From the NCBI GenBank assembly GCA_030640495.1, contig DAOWJH010000033.1, forward strand, positions 1 to 12,466: a stretch of 12,466 nucleotides of DNA, given 5' to 3'. The notes under the pieces are model-generated. The model ran no database searches, had not been told where the DNA came from, and worked only from the letters and a program-made list of their open reading frames with translations. Positions within the stretch are counted from its first letter, which is position 1; every line of letters begins with the position of its first letter. This DNA is from Dehalococcoidia bacterium. Lineage in GTDB: Bacteria > Chloroflexota > Dehalococcoidia > Dehalococcoidales > DAOWJH01. Made by a program: the position numbers and the translations under genes. Shown here piece by piece: positions 1 through 6,391 of this stretch.

Positions 1-1
1 A

Positions 2-412
2 AACGAAATACTTAACTTGGGGATTCCGTATAGAAAATGCTCTTATAGCACGGTTTGTGATAATACTCGAATAAACGGTACTCGCATACACCGTATTTTG
101 GAGAAACTAAGAAAGACCACTAATAAACATCGTGAGGGAAAGAATTTATTGTTACACCGGGGAGAGCAAATTAAGCTTCCTCTTGAAGTGAGGACCCTTG
201 ATACTATAGATGTGACCAACATGGCTATTAAGCTGGGCGTGGAGGTTAGCGACGAACTAAGAAAGTCGGTAGTAGAATTCCTCGCAATATACACTAGAAC
301 CGAATTAATAACAATAATGGAAAAGGAATGTAGGGAAATTGAGTCGCAGGTTGAAGAGCTATTCGATAAATTGTTGCCGGATTACCGCAGGATGCGTTCG
401 TTTTATCCTTAG
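2..412 (+). CDS. Unrecognised protein, C-terminal part, open at left edge
   Basis: I do not recognise this protein. The frame is open from base 2 to a TAG at 410-412. The first possible start is a TTG at 17 with no Shine-Dalgarno sequence before it, so this is more likely the 3' end of a longer gene than a complete 131-residue protein. The N-terminal 30 or so residues of the visible part (STVCDNTRINGTRIHRILEK) have the spacing of a helix-turn-helix or winged-helix segment. The last 60 residues are charged and helical, with no membrane segment and no catalytic motif I can name. Base composition is unlike the neighbours: by hand count, blocks 61-120 and 301-360 are about 37-38% G+C, against 55% in 901-960 of the next gene. 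Its position beside the 3' end of a tRNA gene and its composition suggest acquired DNA. That is inference. Confidence 0.45.
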   Translation, partial: NEILNLGIPYRKCSYSTVCDNTRINGTRIHRILEKLRKTTNKHREGKNLLLHRGEQIKLPLEVRTLDTIDVTNMAIKLGVEVSDELRKSVVEFLAIYTRTELITIMEKECREIESQVEELFDKLLPDYRRMRSFYP

Positions 413-448
413 TTTGCTTAACGCTCAAACCAGATACAATAATTAGAA

Positions 449-521
449 TGCCCCCAAGCGAATTCGAATCGCTGTTACCGGCTTGAAAGGCCGATGTCCT
501 AGGCCTCTAGACGATGGGGGC
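449..521 (-). tRNA. tRNA-Glu (anticodon TTC)
   Basis: The reverse strand folds into a full cloverleaf. The acceptor stem GCCCCCA pairs with TGGGGGC, followed by discriminator A at 449. The anticodon stem is TCGGC/GCCGG with loop CTTTCAA, giving anticodon TTC (Glu). The T arm is AGCGA-TTCGAAT-TCGCT with perfect pairing. CCA is not encoded (the next bases on this strand are TTC), so it must be added after transcription. The 73-base length is normal. Its 3' end points toward the AT-rich gene at the left edge, the orientation expected if an integrase had used the tRNA 3' end as an attachment site. I cannot see a second attachment site in the window. Confidence 0.95.
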
Positions 522-531
522 ATGCTATCAA

Positions 532-540
532 AGTATAGCA
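532..540 (-). promoter_or_regulatory. Extended -10 promoter of tRNA-Glu
   Basis: On the minus strand the sequence TGCTATACT is an extended -10 element (TGn plus TATACT, 5 of 6 consensus). It lies 10 bases before the first base of the tRNA, predicting a start about 4 bases upstream of the mature 5' end. The -35 region is weak (TTGCTG at 18-base spacing), as is usual when an extended -10 is present. Confidence 0.55.
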
Positions 541-597
541 GAACACAGCACCAACCAGCAACGCTTCCTTAGCCACCTTACTCCTACTCCTGCAATG

Positions 598-606
598 TGC
601 TACAAT
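598..606 (+). promoter_or_regulatory. Possible extended -10 for the VTT protein gene
   Basis: TGC followed by TACAAT (5 of 6 consensus) forms an extended -10. It predicts a transcript starting near 613, only about 9 bases before the ATG at 622 and overlapping the AGGAGGT ribosome site at 612-618. There is no convincing -35. The closeness to the ribosome site makes this uncertain, and the true promoter may lie elsewhere in 522-597. Confidence 0.25.
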
Positions 607-621
607 GCCTCAGGAGGTAAG

Positions 622-1281
622 ATGGATAAGCAAGGTTGGCTAAAGAAGAATATTATTCCACTGTTAGCCCTGCTTCTGGTTATTGGTATTACTTTTGGTA
701 TTTTCTTCTTTTACCAAAATTTCCCCAGTAAGTTTGCTGAACTTGAAAGCTATGGTTATCTGGGTGCCTTCCTTATCAGCCTGGCCTTAAATGCCACTGT
801 CATTTTACCTGCGGGTAATTTTTTAATAATTTTCGCACTGGGCGGTCTACCCTTGCCGATTGTGGTCGGGCTAGCTGGTGGGGCTGGGGCGGCTATAGGT
901 GAGCTAACCGGTTACATGGCTGGTCGTAGTGGACGTGCTGTGGCGACAAAACAAGGGAAGACTTACACCAAGCTAGAGCACTGGGTGAGGAGATGGGGGG
1001 GTATGGCTATCTTTATCTTCTCCTTGGTGCCATTCGTCTTTGACCTAGTTGGGATAGCTGGTGGCGCCCTTCGTTTCCCCTTTTGGAAGTTTTTCCTTGC
1101 CTGCTGGTTAGGTAGAACCTTACTTTATATTGGCGTAGCATTGGCTGGTGCTTGGGGGTGGGAAGCTGTGGTACGAGGAGTGCAGCCAATAACAATTGGA
1201 GTATCAACCGCAGTAGCTACAGGGGCTCTTTTAGCAATAGCGCTTGCTATTGAAGACTGGGCATGGAAGCGAGGCTGGTAG
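622..1281 (+). CDS. VTT/DedA-type (SNARE-associated, YqaA-like) membrane protein
   Basis: A 219-residue integral membrane protein of the VTT (DedA/SNARE-associated) family. These proteins are linked to lipid scrambling or transport and to envelope homeostasis; the substrate is not evident here. Hydrophobic segments lie at about residues 11-30, 45-75, 77-98, 127-148, 158-178 and 190-210. The family hallmarks are visible: GAAIGELTGYMAGRSGR at 89-105, the re-entrant-type segment around P137 and D141-G144 (LVPFVFDLVGIAGG), and the FPFWKFFLACWLGR stretch near 152-165. I chose the ATG at 622 because AGGAGGT sits 4 bases before it. The longer frame from 514 would begin inside the tRNA gene and adds a polar, unlike-family extension. 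The gene is monocistronic here and meets the MFS gene tail to tail with a 7-base gap. Confidence 0.8.
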   Translation: MDKQGWLKKNIIPLLALLLVIGITFGIFFFYQNFPSKFAELESYGYLGAFLISLALNATVILPAGNFLIIFALGGLPLPIVVGLAGGAGAAIGELTGYMAGRSGRAVATKQGKTYTKLEHWVRRWGGMAIFIFSLVPFVFDLVGIAGGALRFPFWKFFLACWLGRTLLYIGVALAGAWGWEAVVRGVQPITIGVSTAVATGALLAIALAIEDWAWKRGW

Positions 1282-1288
1282 GAATCAT

Positions 1289-2575
1289 TTACCTTGGTTG
1301 ACGCGGCACCTTGATTTTTAGTAGCAACAATGAACCGACAACAAAATAGACAAAGCAAGCCAAAAGCATAATCTGGTAACCCAGTTTGGTGTCATAGGTA
1401 TTGAAGAAATCAATTACTGGTCCGATGAGGCGTGCTAAAGCCCCACCACCAGCAGTAGCTAGATTGGTCAGACCAAGGTATCGTGCCTCCTCACCCTTAG
1501 CTACTAAATCGGTAGCTAGAGCCCAGTTAGTACTCATAAAAGCTCCAAATGCGATTCCTACAAGACCGCCACAGAGCATTATAAGTGTATAGCTGTGTTG
1601 GAAGAGGAATATCAATGAAATACCTAGGGCACTAAGGAGCCCAGAGGTGACCGCAATTGGTTGGCGGCCTACCCTGTCCGATAGGCGCCCGGCAGGATAC
1701 ACTGCAGCTAGCATGCCAGCAACTGCCACTATGGAGAACTTTGCTGTTGCTGCAGCCGGGCTGGCTACCCCAACCACATCCCTAAGAAAATATAGAGCAA
1801 AGGTCTGCAAGGTAGTGAACGCCATAAGGATAAAGAGGCGGGATACCAGAAACCAGACAAAATTACGGTTTGCCTTAATGTCAATCTGGAAGCTTTTATA
1901 CAGGGTTGATAATAACGGTAATTGAGAGCCACCGACTCCAGGTCGCTCCCTGACCGTTATGACAGTGGCAATCATAACACCAAGCATAGCAATAGCCAGT
2001 GCACTCAAAGCCACCCACAGCCAGGAGACCCCCTCACCGGTGGAGTAACGATCCATGAAGAAGGCTACCGGGTATAATAAGGCAACCCCACCCAATATCT
2101 CAACCAGAGTCTTTACTCCTGAGGCTAGCCCCCTCCTCCCCTCAGGTACTAGGTCGGGAATGAAGGCCTGATATGGACCCTGCGCCGTATTGGCGCTAAC
2201 CTGCACCAGGCAATAAATGATAAAAATGGCAACATAACTGCCACAGAAGCCTATCCCGGAGAGAAGCAGCACCACCAGGATAGTGCCGATAAGGATGTAA
2301 GGGCGTCGCCGCCCCCAGCTAAAGCCAGAGCGGTCACTAATTGCCCCAGCTATGGGCTGGACTATTATGGCTAGCAGTAAGCCAGTAAAGGTGATAAGCC
2401 CAAGGTAGGTATTCTTCTGTGACTCGGCAACAAAATCCAGTAGCCGTAACGGCAAAATAATAGTATGTAGGCTACTCCAAAGAGCAGCTAGAGCAAAGCC
2501 AAAGATGGCAATCTTGATGTAATCTATGCCATGAAACCCTTGACGGCTGACATGTATATTAGTCTTACTTGCCAC
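1289..2575 (-). CDS. Major facilitator superfamily transporter, GPH/SUC-like
   Basis: A 12-helix MFS permease. Two copies of the loop 2-3 motif A are visible, as expected from the internal duplication: GAISDRSGFSWGRRRP in the N-terminal half and GRLSDRVGRQP in the C-terminal half. The extended first motif (D-R-S-G-x-x-W-G-R-R-R-P-Y) resembles glycoside/pentoside/hexuronide and sucrose-type carriers, so a sugar or related solute driven by H+ or Na+ is possible. The substrate cannot be read from sequence. I prefer the GTG at 2575 (428 residues), with a weak GGGATA 8 bases upstream. The frame continues to a TTG at 2626, but that has GAGG touching the start codon with no spacer. It is divergent from the radical SAM gene and convergent with the VTT gene. 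The C-terminus ends in basic KIKVPRQPR, normal for a cytoplasmic tail. Confidence 0.82.
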   Translation of the reverse strand: MASKTNIHVSRQGFHGIDYIKIAIFGFALAALWSSLHTIILPLRLLDFVAESQKNTYLGLITFTGLLLAIIVQPIAGAISDRSGFSWGRRRPYILIGTILVVLLLSGIGFCGSYVAIFIIYCLVQVSANTAQGPYQAFIPDLVPEGRRGLASGVKTLVEILGGVALLYPVAFFMDRYSTGEGVSWLWVALSALAIAMLGVMIATVITVRERPGVGGSQLPLLSTLYKSFQIDIKANRNFVWFLVSRLFILMAFTTLQTFALYFLRDVVGVASPAAATAKFSIVAVAGMLAAVYPAGRLSDRVGRQPIAVTSGLLSALGISLIFLFQHSYTLIMLCGGLVGIAFGAFMSTNWALATDLVAKGEEARYLGLTNLATAGGGALARLIGPVIDFFNTYDTKLGYQIMLLACFVYFVVGSLLLLKIKVPRQPR

Positions 2576-2643
2576 TTTTCTTATCCCAGTATTGCAAAGA
2601 ATAGCAGAGGCAAAGCCGATAGGCAACCTCTTATTAGGCTAGC

Positions 2644-2672
2644 TTGATTTTACCCCAGGCATCAGATATACT
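2644..2672 (+). promoter_or_regulatory. Sigma70-like promoter of the radical SAM - DUF1464 unit
   Basis: TTGATT at 2644-2649 and TATACT at 2667-2672 are separated by exactly 17 bases. The predicted start is around 2679-2680, 2 to 3 bases before the ATG at 2682, and no Shine-Dalgarno sequence precedes that ATG. The mRNA is therefore predicted to be essentially leaderless. The box match is seen directly; the start site is inferred from spacing. Confidence 0.6.
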
Positions 2673-2681
2673 GCCCTGAGA

Positions 2682-3710
2682 ATGAGAATAACTCCCCACT
2701 TTGTAGATTGGGCAATAACACCAAAATGCGATCTGAGTTGTAGGCATTGCCGCGGTTTCCCTGAGGGGGAACTCTCAACTGAGAGAGCCAAAAAGCTCAT
2801 AGCCGAGATAGCCGAACTGAGCCCCAGTTGGGTGATTGTTGAAGGCGGTGAGCCACTCCTTAGGCAGGACTTGTTTGAGTTATTGGGCTTGATGCGGCAA
2901 AGACAGCTTGATGTTCATCTGGTTACCAACGGTATGTTGCTAACCCCCCAGACAATTACCACCCTTAAGCAACTAGGGATACGAGTAATGATTAGCATTG
3001 ACGGGGCTACACCAATAACCTATGAGGCAATTAGGGGAGGGGCTAGCTTTGACAGGGTGGTTCAATCGGCTCGCAATTGTGCCAAAGAAGGACTTCTGGA
3101 GGCAATAAATACCACCATTTTGAAAACTAACTATGCTGAAATACCAGGCATTTTTGAGCTGGCTGCCTCAATTGGAGCACCAAAGGTAACATTTATTGGG
3201 CTCAAGCCATGTAAAGAATATGGTGGGGAGCTTCTTACTCCTCAGCAGTATGGGGAAGCCATCAAGCTTGTTTGCCAGGCAGCCCAGGAAACAGGGGTTG
3301 AGTTCTTTTTCGATGAGCCATTTTTCTGGGCTACAGTGAGGGAACGGGGGCTTCTGGCTCAGATGCCGGAGGAGAGTGCCGGGATTTTATTTACCTCAAC
3401 CACAGCCTGCATCTTCGGTGAATATCTTTTTATTGAGACTAATGGTGATGTCAAGCCTTGTAGCTTTTCTCCAATAAGCCTGGGTAATGTCAATGAGAAA
3501 CCTCTTGGTGAAATCTGGCGTGAGGTGCTTTCCTCGCCCTTTCTTCAGCAGATTAAAGACCCAAAAACCAGAACCGGATATTGCCAGAGTTGCCCGCATT
3601 TAGAAGATTGTAAGGGGTGTCGCTCCCGAACCTTTGTGCTTACTGGAGATTGGTTTGCCTCCGACCCTTGCTGCCCGTTAAGCCTTAAATTAGCCGCCGA
3701 GGAGGGTTAA
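2682..3710 (+). CDS. Radical SAM/SPASM domain protein of unknown substrate
   Basis: A 342-residue radical S-adenosylmethionine enzyme. The SAM-cluster motif C16-x3-C20-x2-C23 stands close to the N-terminus, followed by the GGEP motif at 55-58 and a TIM-barrel-like region to about residue 235. The C-terminal part has a SPASM-type pattern for auxiliary [4Fe-4S] clusters: C243-x16-C260, then C301-x2-C304-x5-C310-x2-C313 and C330/C331. This architecture is shared by heme-pathway enzymes (AhbC/AhbD/NirJ type), peptide-modifying enzymes and sulfatase maturases. Neither heme genes nor a small precursor-peptide gene is visible nearby, so I assign no substrate. The ATG at 2682 is supported by the closeness of C16 and by the promoter just upstream. 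The stop codon touches the ATG of the DUF1464 gene, so the two are probably made together. Confidence 0.85.
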   Translation: MRITPHFVDWAITPKCDLSCRHCRGFPEGELSTERAKKLIAEIAELSPSWVIVEGGEPLLRQDLFELLGLMRQRQLDVHLVTNGMLLTPQTITTLKQLGIRVMISIDGATPITYEAIRGGASFDRVVQSARNCAKEGLLEAINTTILKTNYAEIPGIFELAASIGAPKVTFIGLKPCKEYGGELLTPQQYGEAIKLVCQAAQETGVEFFFDEPFFWATVRERGLLAQMPEESAGILFTSTTACIFGEYLFIETNGDVKPCSFSPISLGNVNEKPLGEIWREVLSSPFLQQIKDPKTRTGYCQSCPHLEDCKGCRSRTFVLTGDWFASDPCCPLSLKLAAEEG

Positions 3711-4766
3711 ATGAGAGTTATAGGTATTGACCCCGGGACGGGAAGTTTTGATTTTTTCGGTATGGATGGAGAGAAGGTTATTCTGGATACCTCTGTGCCG
3801 GTGCCTGAGGTTGCCCGGAACCCCAAGGTGCTGGTGGATACGGTTAGGGGTGTCTTTCCGCTGGATATGATAGTCGGTCCCTCTGGTTATGGTCTACCTT
3901 TAACCCCTATCAAGGATATAACTGAGAGGGAACTAACCCTGATGGTACCTGATGACAAGAGTATTCCATTGTATGATGGCATCAGGATGGTTATCAGGCT
4001 GATGAAGGCTGAAGGCTTCCCGGTTTATTTCACCCCGGGGGTCATTCACCTAGCAACGGTACCTGCCTATCGGAAGGCTAACAAGATGGATATGGGCACC
4101 GCTGATAAAGTATGCTGTGTTGCCCTGGCGGTTAGGGACCAGGCAGAGCTTTACGGTATAGACTATAATGAAACCTCTTTCATCCTGGCTGAGATAGGTT
4201 TTGCCTTCAATGCTGTAATTGGTATTGATGGGGGAAAGGTGGTTGATGGTTTTGGGGGGACATCGGGGGGACCTGGTTTCATTACCCTGGGAACTATGGA
4301 CTCCGAGCTAGCGGTACGTTTGGGGGAGTTCCCTGGGATAGTACTCTTCAGCGGTGGTGCCAAAGATGCCAGTGGCAAAGTTGACTTAATCCCGGAGGAG
4401 CTGGCTAAAAATCACTCTAAATACCCCGAAGCTTGGAATATGCTCTTGGAAAGTATAGTCAAGGGGGTAGCGGCGATGATGGTTGCTGTAGAGAAGCCGA
4501 GGGAGATTTTACTTTCGGGTCGGCTCTCTGGAATCCCGGAGATTGCTGAGGCGCTGACAGCTAGGCTCTCCCGATTTGGCAAGGTGCGAAAGGTGAGGAG
4601 GCAGGCTAATGTAGCCAAGGAGGCTGCTGAAGGGGCATATATCATTGGGGAAGGGTTATTAGGTAGCAAGTATAAGGGTATTATTGATTGCCTGAAACTC
4701 ACGAGAGCCAAGGGCACAATGCACGACTATATTCTACTTAAGGGGATTGAGCTGGAGAAGCCGTAA
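3711..4766 (+). CDS. DUF1464 family protein (ASKHA-fold kinase-like)
   Basis: A 351-residue protein matching DUF1464, a family of about 350 residues best known from archaea and belonging to the acetate kinase/sugar kinase/Hsp70 (ASKHA) fold. Visible nucleotide-binding motifs are phosphate-1 (IGIDPGTGSFDFF, residues 4-16), phosphate-2 with a Gly-rich loop (GIDGG at 171-175, then GFGGTSGGPGF at 180-190) and an adenosine motif (EILLSGRLSGIPE, 265-277). ATP or GTP binding is likely; the phosphoryl acceptor is unknown. No CxxxC cluster motif of the dehydratase-activator ASKHA proteins is present (the only cysteines are C135, C136 and C327). The ATG follows the TAA of the radical SAM gene with no gap, and its ribosome site GGAGG lies inside the last codons of that gene. 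This argues for coupled translation and a shared process. Confidence 0.8.
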   Translation: MRVIGIDPGTGSFDFFGMDGEKVILDTSVPVPEVARNPKVLVDTVRGVFPLDMIVGPSGYGLPLTPIKDITERELTLMVPDDKSIPLYDGIRMVIRLMKAEGFPVYFTPGVIHLATVPAYRKANKMDMGTADKVCCVALAVRDQAELYGIDYNETSFILAEIGFAFNAVIGIDGGKVVDGFGGTSGGPGFITLGTMDSELAVRLGEFPGIVLFSGGAKDASGKVDLIPEELAKNHSKYPEAWNMLLESIVKGVAAMMVAVEKPREILLSGRLSGIPEIAEALTARLSRFGKVRKVRRQANVAKEAAEGAYIIGEGLLGSKYKGIIDCLKLTRAKGTMHDYILLKGIELEKP

Positions 4767-4768
4767 GA

Positions 4769-4799
4769 ACTTCAGGGGTAAATAGCCAGTGCCTGAAGT
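4769..4799. terminator. Hairpin at the convergent DUF1464 / argC ends
   Basis: ACTTCAGG (4769-4776) and CCTGAAGT (4792-4799) form a perfect 8-bp inverted repeat with a 15-base loop. It spans the argC stop and lies 2 bases after the DUF1464 stop. It can fold on either strand, so it could end both transcripts. There is no T-run on either side, so an intrinsic terminator is not demonstrated. It may simply stabilise 3' ends. Confidence 0.35.
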
Positions 4800-5812
4800 C
4801 CAGTAGTCTCGGGTAAGCCCAGCATAAGGTTCATATTCTGGACAGCTTGCCCCCCCGCCCCCTTGACCAAGTTATCAATGCAGCTAATGATGATGAGCCT
4901 CCCTGTCCTAATGTCAATGGTGGGGTAAATGAGACAGAGGTTATTTCCCCAGGTGTGCTTGGTATGGGGTGGGAATTCTACTACTTTGACAAAAGGCTCA
5001 TCCTTGTAGAAGTCCACATAGAGCTGTCTTAATTCTTCCTTTCCCTTTGTGCTGGCAGCAATCTTGCCTGGGGCTAAGGAGGCGTAGCCGGTAGTTAATA
5101 TCCCCCTGGTCATCGGTATTATATGGGGGACAAAGGTTACCGAAGGCGACGGTTGGGGGTGAAGGAGCTTCAGCTCCTGGACAATCTCAGGCAGATGCCG
5201 GTGTCCATCTAGGGCGTAGGCGGCAGCATCCTCATTGGCTTCCGAAAAGTGGGTTTGTCGGCTGAGGGTTCTGCCGGCTCCGGATACACCGGACTTGCTA
5301 TCAATAATTATTTCAGGCTCAATTAGCCCTGTCTTGACTACCGGGGCTAAAGCCAAAATAGCTCCGGTGGGATAGCAGCCGGGGTTAGCCACCAGTTGGG
5401 CGGAGGCAACCTGAGACCGGTATAGCTCGGTTAGACCATACACTGCTTGGTTAAGTAGTTGTGGGGCGGGATGGGTAAAACCATACCAGGACAGGTATTC
5501 TGCAGCGTCCTTCAGCCTGAAATCGGCACTAATATCTACTACCTTAATACCGCGGTTAAGCAGCGGTATGACCTCTTTAGCGCTCTCCTTATGTGGCATG
5601 GCTGAAAAGACCAAGTCAACATCGGCCAGCTCAGCTTCAATAGTTAGGTCTATGCTAGCTAGGTGAGGGAAAACATTGCCTAACTTCTGCCCGGCAGCAC
5701 TTCGCCCGGTAACCGAGGCAAGCTCTACTTCCGGATGCTGATACAGTAGCCTTGCTAGTTCAACACCAGCATAACCAGTAACATTGATAATGCCTACCTT
5801 GGTCTTACTCAT
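4772..5812 (-). CDS. argC: N-acetyl-gamma-glutamyl-phosphate reductase
   Basis: ArgC catalyses the NADPH-dependent reduction of N-acetyl-glutamyl-5-phosphate to the semialdehyde, the third step of arginine (ornithine) synthesis in the cytoplasm. The N-terminal Rossmann segment VGIINVTGYAGVEL (6-19) binds NADP. The catalytic cysteine is C146 in NPGCYPT (143-149). SGVSGAGR (174-181) and GHRHLPEI (203-210) follow, with the usual active-site histidine. I chose the ATG at 5812 (346 residues, the normal family length) because GGGAGGTG lies 8 bases upstream. The frame is open further upstream only because it runs through a broken gene. The start overlaps the last codons of the potassium-channel relic by 8 bases (ATGAGTAA), a leftover of translational coupling. 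No other arginine gene is in the window, so argC is separated from argJ/argB/argD here. Confidence 0.93.
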   Translation of the reverse strand: MSKTKVGIINVTGYAGVELARLLYQHPEVELASVTGRSAAGQKLGNVFPHLASIDLTIEAELADVDLVFSAMPHKESAKEVIPLLNRGIKVVDISADFRLKDAAEYLSWYGFTHPAPQLLNQAVYGLTELYRSQVASAQLVANPGCYPTGAILALAPVVKTGLIEPEIIIDSKSGVSGAGRTLSRQTHFSEANEDAAAYALDGHRHLPEIVQELKLLHPQPSPSVTFVPHIIPMTRGILTTGYASLAPGKIAASTKGKEELRQLYVDFYKDEPFVKVVEFPPHTKHTWGNNLCLIYPTIDIRTGRLIIISCIDNLVKGAGGQAVQNMNLMLGLPETTGLQALAIYP

Positions 5813-6003
5813 TAGGCTTACACCTCCCGCAAATTTCTTCCAGAGATGCCAGTTGCTCACTAGTGCCCAGAATAAGCAAGCGGTCTCCGCCACAGGGCAT
5901 CAATAACAGACCAGCCCTCAATAACCACATAACCGATGACACCGGCTATGATGATGGTAACAAGAATACATGCTCCCCATGATAGCCTTCGCCATGGGCT
6001 CAT
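5805..6003 (-). pseudogene. Potassium channel relic: N-terminus joined to C-terminus, core deleted
   Basis: On the minus strand an ATG at 6003 opens a 37-codon segment with one hydrophobic helix ending GYVVIEGWSVIDAL, the usual lead-in to the pore helix of two-TM potassium channels (where DALYMTVITLTTVGYG-like sequence follows). At about 5890 the frame changes. The +1 frame then reads GDRLLILGTSEQLASLEEI and ends at TAA (5807-5805), which looks like the tail of an RCK C (TrkA-C) domain, the normal end of such channels. The pore, second helix and RCK N domain are all missing. The total is 199 bases against roughly 1 kb for an intact gene, and the two parts are out of frame. A large internal deletion is the simplest reading. 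The in-frame product stops at a TAG soon after the junction. Homology is by recognition, not by search. Confidence 0.7.
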
Positions 6004-6040
6004 TTAATCGCCTGATAACCCAGAAGCTGTATTTTTATTT

Positions 6041-6049
6041 ATTGTAGCA
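6041..6049 (-). promoter_or_regulatory. Extended -10 promoter reading into the channel relic and argC
   Basis: The minus strand carries TGC-TACAAT, an extended -10 with 5 of 6 consensus bases. The predicted start is near 6034, about 31 bases before the ATG of the channel relic. No good -35 is visible. If active, argC is now transcribed from the promoter of the dead channel gene, with the relic as its leader. It lies next to a plus-strand TATAAT at 6050-6055. Confidence 0.4.
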
Positions 6050-6055
6050 TATAAT
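6050..6055 (+). promoter_or_regulatory. Consensus -10 (TATAAT), alternative promoter of the kor operon
   Basis: A perfect TATAAT faces the kor operon and would give a leader of about 66 bases that includes the AGGGG ribosome site of korD. The -35 region at 15-18 base spacing is poor. It competes with the better spaced pair at 6088-6116 as the kor promoter. Both could be used. Confidence 0.35.
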
Positions 6056-6087
6056 GATTTGCTATGGCACCTAAACAGGTTAAAGAT

Positions 6088-6116
6088 TTGTCACAATAAG
6101 AAATAGGTGTTATTAT
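6088..6116 (+). promoter_or_regulatory. Sigma70-like promoter just upstream of korD
   Basis: TTGTCA (6088-6093, 5 of 6) and TATTAT (6111-6116, 5 of 6) are separated by exactly 17 bases. The predicted start is near 6123, which leaves only about 5 bases before the korD ATG at 6128 and cuts off most of the AGGGG at 6118-6122. Either the korD message from this promoter is nearly leaderless, or the upstream TATAAT is the working promoter. Confidence 0.5.
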
Positions 6117-6127
6117 TAGGGGCGGAC

Positions 6128-6388
6128 ATGAGTAAAGGTACTACAAGGGCAAAGCATTATAGAGTTAATGTGATAGCGGAGAGGTGTAAGGGGTGTGGCT
6201 TCTGTATTGAGTTCTGTCCGCAACATATTCTCCACGAATTTACCAAGATTAATAGCCGTGGGTATCATCAGGCCTACATAGAGGATAACGATAAGTGCAC
6301 CGGATGTGATATCTGCAGTATGGTCTGTCCAGACTTTGCTATCTATGTTGTTTCCACTGAGGAAAAGCCTGAGGAAGAGGCGGGGTAG
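6128..6388 (+). CDS. korD: 2-oxoacid:ferredoxin oxidoreductase, delta (ferredoxin-type) subunit
   Basis: An 86-residue 2x[4Fe-4S] protein that carries electrons from the catalytic subunits to ferredoxin. Cluster motifs are C20-x2-C23-x2-C26-x3-C30-P and C57-x2-C60-x2-C63-x3-C67-P. The acidic tail EEKPEEEAG is typical of a small electron-transfer subunit. I chose the ATG at 6128, with AGGGG 5 bases before it. An in-frame GTG at 6107 has no ribosome site. It is the first gene of the operon, with korA starting 3 bases after its stop. The separate delta subunit before alpha, beta and gamma is the four-subunit arrangement of archaeal and anaerobic bacterial KOR/POR enzymes. Confidence 0.9.
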   Translation: MSKGTTRAKHYRVNVIAERCKGCGFCIEFCPQHILHEFTKINSRGYHQAYIEDNDKCTGCDICSMVCPDFAIYVVSTEEKPEEEAG

Positions 6389-6391
6389 TGT

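Noticed and set aside
412..430. GTTTG...CAAAC inverted repeat as a terminator for the left-edge gene or the tRNA
   Set aside because: Only a 5-bp stem with a 9-base loop and no T-run on either strand.
514..621. N-terminal extension of the VTT protein from an ATG at 514
   Set aside because: The ATG lies inside the tRNA-Glu gene, the extra 36 residues are polar and unlike the family, and a strong AGGAGGT sits before the ATG at 622.
2682..3710. Radical SAM protein as a RiPP-modifying enzyme with a precursor peptide
   Set aside because: No small gene is present: the upstream gap is 55 bases and the downstream gene abuts directly. The SPASM domain alone does not prove peptide modification.
3711..4766. 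DUF1464 protein as a 2-hydroxyacyl-CoA dehydratase activator (archerase)
   Set aside because: The fold motifs are shared, but the cluster-binding cysteines between the two domains are absent and no dehydratase subunits are nearby.
5813..5893. argC start at 5893 giving 27 extra residues
   Set aside because: The family starts at MSKTKVGII. The extension is the frame-shifted reading of a decayed potassium channel tail, and a good ribosome site precedes the ATG at 5812.
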